Shown here: positions 51,669 through 58,979 of the stretch, piece after piece
Numbering within the stretch: position 1 is the first letter of the stretch
Layout: each line of letters starts with the position of its first letter
Origin: 79-D21 sp022839995
Lineage (GTDB): Bacteria; Synergistota; Synergistia; Synergistales; 79-D21
Direction: 5' to 3'
Length of the DNA: 64,000 nt
Assembly: GCA_022839995.1 (NCBI GenBank)
Contig: JALHIN010000017.1
Location: 10,291-74,290 of the forward strand
Program-made: the position numbers and the translations under genes
The notes under the pieces: generated by a model
Seen by the model: only the letters and a program-made list of their open reading frames with translations
What the model was told of the DNA's origin: nothing
Databases searched by the model: none

Positions 51669-52276
51669 TGGCGGACCCGGTTGTCGTTACCGAATACCAG
51701 GAGATTCTCGAGGTCGGGGAACCCCAGGTGGTCATCGAGGTTACGGAGGCGACAGCCGTTATTTCCGTTTCGGAGGATGGGGCCCCGGTTGTTGTTCAGG
51801 AAACCGTTGAGCAAATCACGGTGCAGGAAACGATACCGGGTGGGGTTGTGACGGTTTTCGAGGAACCGGTTGTCGTTCAAGAAATGGGAATCGGGACACA
51901 GGGACCCCAGGGTGTGGGCGGGGCAAATTGGAAGGGCGTTTACGATTCCGGGACTGCGTATGTCACGGGCGACATCGTCAGGGAGGGTGGAGTCCTTTAC
52001 ATCTGTACGAACCCTTGCCAGGGCATTGCCGTTTCGAACACGGGGTATTGGGATGTCTTTTTAAGCACGGCAGGAGCGGGGGACCTGTATTACCACCATC
52101 AACAGGTTTCCCCTTCGGCAGAATGGACCATCGCGCACAACTTGGGGAAGTTCCCTAGCGTGATGGTGGTGGATAGCGCTGGGACGGTTGTCGAGGGCGC
52201 GGTTGAATACCTTGACGGGAACAGCCTCAAGGTCTATTTCGCCTCCGCTTTCGGAGGGGATGCATATTTGAACTAG
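51668..52276 (+). CDS. Fibre protein with carbohydrate-binding-like module
   Basis: A 202-aa secreted-surface type protein. The N-terminal 75 residues are Val/Glu-rich beta repeats (VVVTEYQEILEVGE, VVVQETVEQITVQETI), a collagen-like GTQGPQGVGG follows, then WKGVYDSGTAYVTGDIVREGGVLYICTN, the pattern of CBM5/12 chitin-type modules, and a C-terminal HNLGKFPSVMVVDSAG ... VKVYFASA-type tip (here SLKVYFASAFGG). The tip recurs in the next gene. It probably binds a host surface glycan. Confidence 0.78.
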   Translation: MADPVVVTEYQEILEVGEPQVVIEVTEATAVISVSEDGAPVVVQETVEQITVQETIPGGVVTVFEEPVVVQEMGIGTQGPQGVGGANWKGVYDSGTAYVTGDIVREGGVLYICTNPCQGIAVSNTGYWDVFLSTAGAGDLYYHHQQVSPSAEWTIAHNLGKFPSVMVVDSAGTVVEGAVEYLDGNSLKVYFASAFGGDAYLN

Positions 52277-52289
52277 GGGGTGAGTCGAT

Positions 52290-53870
52290 TTGGCAGGAGC
52301 CGTCAAGGTCATCCTTTGCGTTTACGACCATAACAAGAACGAGATCCGAAACGTCAAGGCGCACGTCTTGAGTTCCGATCCTTCGCTCTCCGCGGGGGAC
52401 GAGGCGCTTTTCTGGTACAACTCCACGGATAAAAAGCTGAAATTCTGGAATGGGTCGGCGGTTAAGTCGTTCCTGGTGGAGGGCGCGGACCACGGGTTGC
52501 TTTCCGGGCTGGGCGATGATGACCACACGCAGTATCTCCTGGTGAATGGCACTCGAGCCTTTACCGGGGACGTAGCGATGGGGAGCCATAAGATTACCGG
52601 GCTGGCGGACCCGATCAGCGCCCAGGATGCCGCGACCAAGGCTTACGTCGATGCGATGGCAACGGGGTTGGACCTGAAAGGGAGCGTAAAGGCGGCTTCC
52701 ATTGGGAATCTGACCCTTTCCGGGACGCAAACGGTCGATGGCGTTTCCCTGGTAGCAGGGGACAGGGTTTTGGTGAAGGATCAGACCACGGGGAGCCAGA
52801 ACGGGATTTATGTCGTGGCGGCTGGAGCCTGGAGCAGGGCGGCGGATGCGGATTCCGCGGATGAAGTCACGCCGGGAATGTTCGTGTTTGTCGAGCAGGG
52901 GACCGCGAACGCTGATTCCGGCTGGGTTCTGACGAATGATGGGGCAATCACCCTGGGGACAACCACCCTGGTGTTCTCGCAGTTTTCCGGGGCGGGGCAG
53001 ATCACCGCGGGGGCGGGGCTGACGAAGTCGGGGAACACCCTGGATATTGGAACGGCAAGTTCGGCGCGTATCGTGGTCAACCCGGACAATATCGACCTGG
53101 CGACAACGGGTGTTACCGCTGCTACTTACACCCTGGCGAAGGTGACGGTTGACGCTTACGGCAGGGTAACAGCCGCCTACAACGGGACCGCGGACGAGGT
53201 TGCCGCGCTGATTCACGCCGCGACTTCCAAGGTGACGCCGGTTGATGCTGATGAGGTCCCTCTCGTGGACTCCGCAGCGAGCTACGGCATGAAGCGACTG
53301 ACCTGGGCGAATCTGAAAGCCACGCTCAAAACCTACTTCGACACTCTTTATTCTGCCGCTAGCCATACCCATTCCGCGTATGTCGCGCACTCCCTGGCGA
53401 CCGCGGCAAATGACTTCCTAGTGGCTTCCGGGGCGGGCGCCTTCGTCAAGAAAACCTTGGCGGAGGTCAAAACAATCTTGGGACTTGGATCCCTGGCGTA
53501 TAAGTCGACCGCAGAGGAATCCGACCTTTCCCTTTCGGACGTTACAACCGGGGATGTTTCGACCGCGAAACACGGTTTTGCACCGAAAGCGCCGAATGAC
53601 ACCGCAAAGTTCCTCCGGGGCGACGGCACCTGGGCAACCGTTCCGGGGGGGCTGGTGAAGTATTCCACGACGATCGGGGACGGATCCAGCACGACCTTGA
53701 CGGTTACGCACAACCTGGGGAGCCGGAACGTCATTGTCCAGGTGTTCCTGACCGCAAGCCCTTATGACGAGGTTGAGGTTGGGGTTGAGCGGTATGACGC
53801 GAACACGGTCAAGCTTTATTTCGCTTCCGCGCCGGCTTCGGGAGCTTACACGGTTGTCGTGATTGGGTAA
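52290..53870 (+). CDS. Tail fibre protein
   Basis: A 526-aa fibre from a TTG with GGGGTGAG upstream. DHGLLSGLGDDDHTQYLLVNGTRAFTGDVAMGSHKITGLADPISAQDAATKAYVDA is the common phage fibre shaft motif; Ser/Thr/Gly-rich beta repeats follow, then TAKHGFAPKAPNDTAKFLRGDGTW and the C-terminal HNLGSRNVIVQVF ... VKLYFASAPASGAYTVVVIG. The C-terminal tip is shared with the upstream fibre gene. It is the main candidate for host recognition. Confidence 0.9.
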   Translation: MAGAVKVILCVYDHNKNEIRNVKAHVLSSDPSLSAGDEALFWYNSTDKKLKFWNGSAVKSFLVEGADHGLLSGLGDDDHTQYLLVNGTRAFTGDVAMGSHKITGLADPISAQDAATKAYVDAMATGLDLKGSVKAASIGNLTLSGTQTVDGVSLVAGDRVLVKDQTTGSQNGIYVVAAGAWSRAADADSADEVTPGMFVFVEQGTANADSGWVLTNDGAITLGTTTLVFSQFSGAGQITAGAGLTKSGNTLDIGTASSARIVVNPDNIDLATTGVTAATYTLAKVTVDAYGRVTAAYNGTADEVAALIHAATSKVTPVDADEVPLVDSAASYGMKRLTWANLKATLKTYFDTLYSAASHTHSAYVAHSLATAANDFLVASGAGAFVKKTLAEVKTILGLGSLAYKSTAEESDLSLSDVTTGDVSTAKHGFAPKAPNDTAKFLRGDGTWATVPGGLVKYSTTIGDGSSTTLTVTHNLGSRNVIVQVFLTASPYDEVEVGVERYDANTVKLYFASAPASGAYTVVVIG

Positions 53871-53882
53871 GGGGGTGGCGGC

Positions 53883-54215
53883 ATGACAACCGCCAGGAAG
53901 AGGCTGACCGGGCTTTTCTTCGATGAGGTGGTGGTGTCGGGGACCACGGTGGATTGGGGGCTTTCCAATAAGCAAAAAAAGACTTTTTCCGCGAATACGA
54001 CCCTGACTTTCACCGCGCCGCCTGGAGTCGGGAATCTCGTTTTGCATCTTGTCGGGGGGGCGTCAGATTATACGCTCACGCTCCCCGCTTCTTGCTATTG
54101 GCTGACCACCGCAATCACGACCATCAAGGCCGGGAAGCATTATTACTTCTGCTTCTACTTCAACGGCACGAATTATGCCGTGTCGAGCGGAGGCGCGGAC
54201 GGGGTTGATGGCTGA
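53883..54215 (+). CDS. Small fibre-region protein
   Basis: A 110-aa beta-rich protein (LSNKQKKTFSANTTLTFTAPPGVGNLVLHLVGGASDYTLTLPA ... IKAGKHYYFCFYFNGTNYAVSS), a pattern seen in phage fibre tip or head-decoration domains. GGGGGTGGCGGC precedes the ATG. Its stop and the next ATG overlap (TGATG). Role inferred from position among fibre genes. Confidence 0.7.
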   Translation: MTTARKRLTGLFFDEVVVSGTTVDWGLSNKQKKTFSANTTLTFTAPPGVGNLVLHLVGGASDYTLTLPASCYWLTTAITTIKAGKHYYFCFYFNGTNYAVSSGGADGVDG

Positions 54216-54748
54216 TGAGCCAGGTTCTTGTCCCGACTTCCGACGTTGCAAAATCGAACATCCGGTATTCAAGCGGAACGGCCGCCTTCTCCCTGCTCAA
54301 TACCGGAACGACTTCGGGGTATATCTACGGCCCGGATGCTTCGGAAACCTACGATTCGGGCTATGCAACGATGCACATAACAGATCCAACCGGCACGCCC
54401 GGTGATGGGGATGTGGTTTTAAGTGGCTACATCAAGTCCTCTTCAAGCGGGAAGGGGTCGGTCGCCCTTGCTCTCTATCAAGGCACAACGCTCATCGCTA
54501 CTGTAACCTTCTCTTCGCCGACAACGAGTTTTGCCAATCGCACCTACACGCTGACAGCGGCAGAGAAGGCGGCAATCACAAATTGGCCCGACTTGAGAAT
54601 CAAGGTTACGGTCATGCACAGTTACTACAAATCCGGCGACAGCAACATTATGTACGACACCTATTGTGCTTATTGTCAGCTTTCGGTCCCCGATGCCGCC
54701 GTTGGTGGGGGCCCTGAAATTTGCCTTGAAATGGGGTGCGCCGCATGA
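54215..54748 (+). CDS. Fibre-region beta protein, unknown
   Basis: A 177-aa protein with a jelly-roll-like series of short beta segments (GYATMHITDPTGTPGDGDVVLSGYIKSS, VALALYQGTTLIATVTF, LRIKVTVMHSYY). No signal or membrane segment. It is coupled to both neighbours, TGATG before and ATGA after. Probably a receptor-binding accessory or virion surface protein; no family is recognised. Confidence 0.68.
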   Translation: MSQVLVPTSDVAKSNIRYSSGTAAFSLLNTGTTSGYIYGPDASETYDSGYATMHITDPTGTPGDGDVVLSGYIKSSSSGKGSVALALYQGTTLIATVTFSSPTTSFANRTYTLTAAEKAAITNWPDLRIKVTVMHSYYKSGDSNIMYDTYCAYCQLSVPDAAVGGGPEICLEMGCAA

Positions 54749-55344
54749 TCGTTCTTTACTACCAGATTGCCCCGGATGGGCGGCTGGCTAACATCATTGA
54801 GTCGGAGTCGGACGTTCAGGTGTCGGAGGGGGATGTCCTTTTGGGACCGGATGAAACGATGAAGGAGCCGCCCGACCTCATCGAGGGAATGACCCCGGTT
54901 TTCAAAGACGGGGCATGGATTCAGGAAAAGTCCGCGTTCTTCGCCTTCCCCTGGGAAATGATTCGCCCGGAATGGAACGGAACGAAATGGGTTGAAACCC
55001 TGACCGTGGAGGAAATGAAGGCATTAAAACTCGAGGAATTGGCAGGGTGTAGATGGGAGCAGGAAACGGGCGGGCTGACGCTTCCGAATGGTGCGGAAAT
55101 CAAGACCGATAGGGAATCCCAGGCGCTTCTGACGGGAGCCAGCCTCTACGCCCTCCAGAACCCCGCGGCCACGGTCGAATGGAAAGGCGCAAACGGCTGG
55201 GTGACTCTCACGGCGGCGCAGATCCAGGAAATCGCCATGTTGGTACGGAACCACGTCCAAGAAGCGTTCTCCCGGGAGAAGGAGCTTGCCGCAAAGGTGG
55301 AGGCCTGTGAAACGGTTGAAGAGGTCGATGCCGTTACCTGGTAG
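54745..55344 (+). CDS. Fibre assembly-like protein with DUF4376 domain
   Basis: A 199-aa protein. The N-terminus (IVLYYQIAPDGRLANIIESESDVQVSEGDVLLGPDE) resembles fibre assembly proteins; the C-terminal 110 residues form a DUF4376-type helical domain (ELAGCRWEQETGGLTLPNGAEIKTDRESQALLTGASLYALQNP). ATG 54745 overlaps the upstream stop (ATGA). A strong terminator follows, ending the structural operon. Confidence 0.8.
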   Translation: MIVLYYQIAPDGRLANIIESESDVQVSEGDVLLGPDETMKEPPDLIEGMTPVFKDGAWIQEKSAFFAFPWEMIRPEWNGTKWVETLTVEEMKALKLEELAGCRWEQETGGLTLPNGAEIKTDRESQALLTGASLYALQNPAATVEWKGANGWVTLTAAQIQEIAMLVRNHVQEAFSREKELAAKVEACETVEEVDAVTW

Positions 55345-55363
55345 GGTTGTCGATCGCAGGGCA

Positions 55364-55389
55364 GGGCCCCCGGCAAGGGGGCCCTTTTT
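55364..55389 (+). terminator. Rho-independent terminator ending the tail operon
   Basis: GGGCCCCC (55364-55371) and GGGGGCCC (55377-55384), loop GGCAA, followed by five T. Confidence 0.9.
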
Positions 55390-55390
55390 C

Positions 55391-55498
55391 GTGGAGAAAG
55401 AGAGGCGCGGCAGGGACGGATTCTTCGCCTTTTTGGGCCTTTGTTCAGTGTCCCTGATCGCAGTGGTCCTTGTCATCATCCTGTGGGTATGGAGGTGA
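55391..55498 (+). CDS. Possible 35-aa membrane peptide
   Basis: A GTG frame beginning right after the terminator T-tract encodes a charged N-terminus and one strong hydrophobic helix (CSVSLIAVVLVIILWVW). No convincing ribosome-binding site is present. It could be a lysis peptide, but could be chance. Confidence 0.35.
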   Translation: MEKERRGRDGFFAFLGLCSVSLIAVVLVIILWVWR

Positions 55499-55505
55499 AC
55501 GGCGC

Positions 55506-55907
55506 GTGTCGGAAGAGCAGACGTTGACGGAGCGGTTAGCCAGGCTGGAGACCCAGCAGGGGAACATTCAGGGAAGCATGGAGAAGCTGGAGGGCGCGAT
55601 GTCCGAGTTGGTGAGGTCCTTCAATTCGTTCATCTCCGTCCAGGGGAAGGTCGACGCCCGCCTTACCGCGATTGAGCAGGACCTGCGGGATGGTCGTCAG
55701 CGATTCAAGGCGCACGACGATGAGATTTCCTCAATCCGCAAGCGCTGCGACGAAAGCAAATGGATACGGGATGCGGGTGCCCGGCACCTGGAAGAGGCGA
55801 AGGTGCAGGACGCCTCCATTCAGGGGGCGATCCTGACGGCAGGCTGGGCCGAGAGGGCGGTCTGGCTACTGATTACTGCCGTGCTCGGCTTCATGGCATC
55901 GAGGTAG
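55506..55907 (+). CDS. Coiled-coil membrane protein, XhlA/holin-associated type
   Basis: A 133-aa protein from a GTG with GGAGGTG eight bases upstream. Residues 5-105 are coiled coil (ERLARLETQQGNIQGSMEKLEGAMSELV and DARLTAIEQDLRDGR), followed by a C-terminal membrane helix (AVWLLITAVLGFMA). This layout matches XhlA-like phage proteins encoded before holin and endolysin. It opens the lysis cassette. Confidence 0.72.
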   Translation: MSEEQTLTERLARLETQQGNIQGSMEKLEGAMSELVRSFNSFISVQGKVDARLTAIEQDLRDGRQRFKAHDDEISSIRKRCDESKWIRDAGARHLEEAKVQDASIQGAILTAGWAERAVWLLITAVLGFMASR

Positions 55908-55913
55908 AGGGAA

Positions 55914-56282
55914 ATGGGCAAACTATCGGAGCATTTCGACGAGCGCGAGTTCTTGTGCCGTTGCGGATGCGAGGGGGGCAGCGGGAAGATTCATCCCAAC
56001 CTGGTGATGGGACTGGAAATGCTCAGAGACCTTGTAAAGCTCCCGATCGTCCTGACTTGCGCCTACCGGTGCCCGGCACACAATGCGGCGGTCGGGGGCG
56101 TTCCCAACAGCTACCACGTCCAAGGGATGGCGGCAGACATATATGTTGCCGGTCTCACTCCCCAGGAGCTCGCCGGCCAGGCGGCACGGGTCCCGCTGCT
56201 CTTCCAAGGTGGCATCGGGATATATCCGAGGAGAGGTTTCGTTCACGTGGACGTCGGCCACAAGAGAAGGTGGATGGGATGA
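55914..56282 (+). CDS. M15-type peptidase endolysin
   Basis: A 122-aa zinc peptidase (Peptidase_M15_3). The zinc site is seen in SYHVQGMAADIY (His and Asp) and FVHVDVG (second His); CAYRCPAHNAAVGG is the preceding conserved loop. It should cut peptide cross-links of peptidoglycan. No signal peptide, so it needs a holin. The stop overlaps the start of the muramidase gene (ATGA), giving the phage two lysins with different bonds as targets. Confidence 0.9.
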   Translation: MGKLSEHFDEREFLCRCGCEGGSGKIHPNLVMGLEMLRDLVKLPIVLTCAYRCPAHNAAVGGVPNSYHVQGMAADIYVAGLTPQELAGQAARVPLLFQGGIGIYPRRGFVHVDVGHKRRWMG

Positions 56283-56851
56283 GGATGCCCGATAAGGCCC
56301 TAAGGTTTGTTTTGAATTCCGAGGGGGGCGTCTCAGACGATCCTCTAGATCGCGGGGGTTTGACGAATCGAGGGATCACCCAGGGAACGCTAGATGGGTG
56401 GCGGAAGTTTCACCCGGATTTTCCACCTAGTGTCCTGGATCTCACCGTTCCCCACGTCCGAGCGATCTATGAGCGGCAATACTGGCAGGCGGCTGGGTGC
56501 GATTTCATGCCCTGGCCGCTTTGTCTTGCCGTATTCGACATGAGCGTCCATTCCGGGCACGGCCGATCCGTTGAGTATCTGCAGAGGGCCCTGGCTGATT
56601 TTGGAGCCAGGCTGGCCATCGATGGGGGGTTTGGGCCAAAGACTCAAGCAGCGCTCGGAGCAGTCCTGATTAGGGTCGGGTCTGTAAACGTGGCATTGAG
56701 TCATATTGGCCTTCGCCGGTGTTTCTTGCGAGCGATCGTCTACGGGAACCCGGTTCTTGGCTTTACGGAGGGGAATCCCTCTCAGGCCAGGTTCCTGAGG
56801 GGCTGGATGAACCGGCTGAAACGGCTGGAGATGGTTGTCAGACAGGGGTGA
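56279..56851 (+). CDS. GH108-type N-acetylmuramidase endolysin
   Basis: A 190-aa lysozyme-like enzyme. LNSEGGVSDDPLDRGGLTNRGITQ contains the family's catalytic Glu in the E-G-G motif; AVFDMSVHSGHGRSVEYLQRAL and DGGFGPKTQAALGAV form the C-terminal peptidoglycan-binding part. It cleaves the glycan strand, while the upstream M15 enzyme cleaves the peptide. Without a signal peptide it depends on a holin. Coupled to the M15 gene by ATGA. Confidence 0.92.
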   Translation: MRMPDKALRFVLNSEGGVSDDPLDRGGLTNRGITQGTLDGWRKFHPDFPPSVLDLTVPHVRAIYERQYWQAAGCDFMPWPLCLAVFDMSVHSGHGRSVEYLQRALADFGARLAIDGGFGPKTQAALGAVLIRVGSVNVALSHIGLRRCFLRAIVYGNPVLGFTEGNPSQARFLRGWMNRLKRLEMVVRQG

Positions 56852-56855
56852 CGGC

Positions 56856-57254
56856 ATGGGTGTCGTATCGAGGGAGGCCATCCTTCTCAGTGGCATATTC
56901 GCGGGATTCCTTTTCCTGATCTGCTGGCTCAACCGGAACGGCAGGACGTTCTTCAACGATAGCGAGGGATTGACGATCGATGAGTTCGCGGCAGTGTCTG
57001 CCCTGCCGCTCTGGATCTACGTCGGGATCTCTATGGCGCTGAGCGGTCCGAACATCACCGAAGTCGAAGTGGATTTTTTCGAGGTTTTGTCGTGGGTCCC
57101 TGTCGCGACGATCGCGAAGCAGGCAGTGGCCAGATTTGGTTTCCCTGGGAAACGTGGATCAAAGGCTCCCGACTACGGGGGATACGGAGGATATGGGGGA
57201 GGCTACGAGGGCGAGAATTACGCCCAGCAACCTCCGGAAAGGAGGCAGCCCTGA
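56856..57254 (+). CDS. Membrane protein of the lysis cassette, holin candidate
   Basis: A 132-aa protein with two predicted membrane helices (about residues 7-25 and 45-66) and a Gly/Tyr-rich soluble tail (GGYGGYGGGYEG). It lies between the endolysin and spanin-like genes, where holins are common, but two helices with a long tail are atypical. ATG 56856 follows GGGGTGA; its end overlaps the next start (TGATG). Confidence 0.65.
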   Translation: MGVVSREAILLSGIFAGFLFLICWLNRNGRTFFNDSEGLTIDEFAAVSALPLWIYVGISMALSGPNITEVEVDFFEVLSWVPVATIAKQAVARFGFPGKRGSKAPDYGGYGGYGGGYEGENYAQQPPERRQP

Positions 57255-57376
57255 TGAGTGCGTTCTGGTCGAAGCTCGTGGAAGGCGTGAAGTGGGTATG
57301 GACAAAGGCAAAGATCGTTGTGGCTTTTGTCGTGGATTTTGTGACCTGGCTGAAAGAACGAGGGAAGGCAGAATGA
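57254..57376 (+). CDS. 40-aa hydrophobic peptide of the lysis cassette
   Basis: A very small gene with TGATG and ATGA overlaps on its two sides, which strongly support translation. The peptide has an amphipathic start (FWSKLVEGVKWVWTKA) and one membrane helix (KIVVAFVVDFVTWL), then a charged end. It may be a pinholin or antiholin. Confidence 0.6.
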   Translation: MSAFWSKLVEGVKWVWTKAKIVVAFVVDFVTWLKERGKAE

Positions 57377-57744
57377 CGTTCAAGGCGGCACGGAACCTGG
57401 CGCTAATCCTGGCGGCGATCATAAGCCTTCTTGCCGGGTCGATCTACTGGTTCGGGCGCAACTATTACTCGACGCAGATTTCAGTGCTCAAGAACCAGGT
57501 GAAGTTGCTGGAATCCGAGATCCACGTGACGCAGAAGCAGATCGAGGATCTTCAGAAGCAATATAGCCAAGTAAACGACTGGATGGGGAAGGAGGCGAAG
57601 GCTCGTGTCAAAACAAAAGTCCAGGCAGTTAAGAATGCTGACGCTGATGGCATTGCTCGGATCCTTGTTGATTATGTTCGGTCCGATACAGGCCCAGGGG
57701 GGAACGCAAGCGCCGTTTCCGGAGACGACCTCGGCTCCCAGTGA
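57373..57744 (+). CDS. Rz-like inner-membrane spanin
   Basis: A 123-aa protein with an N-terminal membrane anchor (ALILAAIISLLAGSIYWF, residues 9-26) and a long periplasmic coiled coil (QISVLKNQVKLLESEIHVTQKQIEDLQKQY). This is the plan of i-spanins that join inner and outer membranes at lysis. It is coupled by ATGA to the preceding peptide. The next gene starts inside it in another frame, as Rz1 does in lambda. It supports a Gram-negative host. Confidence 0.75.
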   Translation: MTFKAARNLALILAAIISLLAGSIYWFGRNYYSTQISVLKNQVKLLESEIHVTQKQIEDLQKQYSQVNDWMGKEAKARVKTKVQAVKNADADGIARILVDYVRSDTGPGGNASAVSGDDLGSQ

Positions 57745-58150
57745 AACGGTCCTGCCCTTCGAAGGGACAAGCCTGGCCAGTTTCGATCTCGGGCCTGAGC
57801 CCTACGTCGAGCCTTACGTGGATCCGCGGGACGGGCAGCTGAAGCTGCTGATGACGCTTCCTTTTGCCCGCGGGCTCGCTACAAAGGCCCTGACGCAGGA
57901 AGAGCAGCTGGCTGTTGCATTGGAAGGACACAAGCGAAAGGACGAGATTCAGGCAAGCATGGCAGCCGAGATTTCGAACTTAAATGAAGAAATCAAGCGA
58001 AAGGACGCCGTTGCGAACCAGTGGGCCGAAGTGGCCGTGAAGGCTAACGAAGGGCTAGCTGCCTTCCGGAAGCAGATGATCTTCGAAAATGTGAAGTGGG
58101 CCGCAGGAGGAGTTGCTGTGGGCTGGATCCTCCACGAGGTTTTCGATTAA
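57605..58150 (+). CDS. Secreted protein nested in the Rz-like gene, outer spanin candidate
   Basis: A 181-aa protein from GTG 57605 with AAGGAGG nine bases upstream. It starts 232 bases inside the Rz-like gene in another frame. A signal peptide is clear (MLTLMALLGSLLIMFGPIQAQ), but there is no lipobox Cys, unlike Rz1. A Pro/Glu-rich region, a charged helix (LNEEIKRKDAVANQWAEVAVKA) and a C-terminal hydrophobic segment (WAAGGVAVGWILHEVF) follow. The gene position suggests a spanin partner; the structure is unusual for one. Confidence 0.6.
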   Translation: MSKQKSRQLRMLTLMALLGSLLIMFGPIQAQGGTQAPFPETTSAPSETVLPFEGTSLASFDLGPEPYVEPYVDPRDGQLKLLMTLPFARGLATKALTQEEQLAVALEGHKRKDEIQASMAAEISNLNEEIKRKDAVANQWAEVAVKANEGLAAFRKQMIFENVKWAAGGVAVGWILHEVFD

Positions 58151-58254
58151 ACCAAGGAGAAAATTCCGGGGTTTTCTTTTCCTGGAATTGTGACATAATC
58201 AAGTCGGGGACCGGTTTTAGTCCACGTTTGAGCACGTTTTTCGGAGTTTTTTGC

Positions 58255-58272
58255 CGTACAGATATCCGTACA
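58255..58272 (+). repeat. Right arm-type site pair (CGTACA x2)
   Basis: CGTACA at 58255-58260 and 58267-58272, period 12 as in the left pair. It lies about 65 bases inside the right core. Confidence 0.6.
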
Positions 58273-58335
58273 ACAAAAAAACCATAAAATTTACCAGAGG
58301 GCTACAAATAGGGCTTCTATGGCAACCGAAAGTAA

Positions 58336-58357
58336 TCCTCGTCGGGGAGCCAGAATT
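58336..58357 (+). repeat. attR core: 22-bp direct repeat
   Basis: An exact copy of 17450-17471. It carries only the tRNA 3' end, not a full tRNA, so this is the right junction with host DNA. Confidence 0.95.
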
Positions 58358-58491
58358 CAATCCGCTGATTTCAGCGGTTCCTGTTTAACGGCGAGGCCCC
58401 GTGGGGTGATCCCCTCGGGGCCTTGCCGTTTCCGTACGCCCGCACATTCCCTCCTCTTCTCCGATTCCGCACAGCCTTCGGGCTTCGCGTG
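58358..58491. other. Host DNA between attR and the IS remnant
   Basis: An inverted repeat GAGGCCCCG/CGGGGCCTTGC-type hairpin lies near 58393-58427, perhaps an old terminator. No gene was recognised. Confidence 0.4.
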
Positions 58492-58743
58492 TTAACCCTG
58501 AAGTGTTCGCTCGCCACTCTCTGATGTGCCCTCCCGATTCTCCGATTCTCCATTCCACACGCGGTTTCGCCGTTCCGGTCTCAGCCTGACGTATTCCCTC
58601 CGCCGCTTGTAGAAGGTTAGTTCGCTGATCCCAATACGGCGCACGGCTTCCTTTGTTGTCGAGCCTTCCCCGATGAGGATCTCCGCTTCCTTCAGCAGCC
58701 TGATGATCTGTTCCGAGGTGAAACCCCTTCGCGGCATCTCCAC
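58492..58743 (-). pseudogene. IS3-family transposase OrfA, truncated
   Basis: The first 50 residues match IS3-type OrfA: RRGFTSEQIIRLLKEAEILIGEGSTTKEAVRRIGISELTFYK, a helix-turn-helix. The frame then runs into unrelated residues, and no OrfB follows. On its 5' side, minus-strand TGACC...CCGGAAAACCGGTCC near 58795-58812 resembles an IS3 terminal repeat. It is a left-end remnant between the prophage and the cas genes. Confidence 0.75.
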
Positions 58744-58812
58744 TTGCTCCCTCGCTCAGGTTGACCGGTCCAGTCTAACTTAATTTCTGGACCGGTTTTC
58801 CGGGGCTAGGTC
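58492..58812 (-). mobile_element. IS3-family insertion sequence remnant
   Basis: The remnant spans the truncated orfA and its upstream inverted repeat region. The right part with orfB is lost; degenerate sequence continues to about 58492. Confidence 0.6.
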
Positions 58813-58979
58813 ACCGCCACATTGATTTTCAGAGATTGGACCCGTGACAAAAGGTGAAAGGCCGACTAAATTTCTGGTATATATTATTAGGGCTGGGTTA
58901 TGCCCAAGTTGAAACGCCTTATCACATCCGCAGGCTCAGGGAGAGCTGTCATGTTTGATCACTGAATCGGAGGAGGATT
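58813..58979 (+). promoter_or_regulatory. Leader of cas12b with candidate promoter
   Basis: GTGACA (58844-58849), 17 bases and TAAATT (58867-58872) form a fair promoter. Some 100 bases of leader follow with short hairpins such as GGGC/GCCC near 58891. GGAGGAGG precedes the cas12b ATG. A tracrRNA could be encoded here, but no CRISPR repeat is in the window to test it. Confidence 0.4.

Larger units (their letters stand above)
17450..58357. mobile_element. Complete-looking siphovirus-type prophage in tRNA-Asn
   Basis: A 40.9-kb element bounded by 22-bp att cores. It contains an integrase, CI/Cro-like switch, antirepressor, replication module with likely origin, dUTPase, terminase, portal, protease, capsid, tail chaperone with frameshift, tape measure (948 aa), lambda-like tail tip, fibres and a lysis cassette. 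No essential module is visibly broken; only a repressor remnant near 24.9-25.1 kb is decayed. The genome would be about 40,886 bp when excised. HK97-type head genes and long non-contractile tail genes indicate a siphovirus morphology. Confidence 0.95.

Noticed and set aside
52227..53390. 387-aa open frame on the minus strand across the fibre gene
   Set aside because: Arg/Gly-rich shadow of the tail fibre gene with no ribosome-binding site.
57136..57744. 202-aa version of the Rz-like gene with an upstream start
   Set aside because: The longer frame overlaps two other genes, whereas ATG 57373 gives ATGA coupling and places the membrane anchor at the N-terminus.
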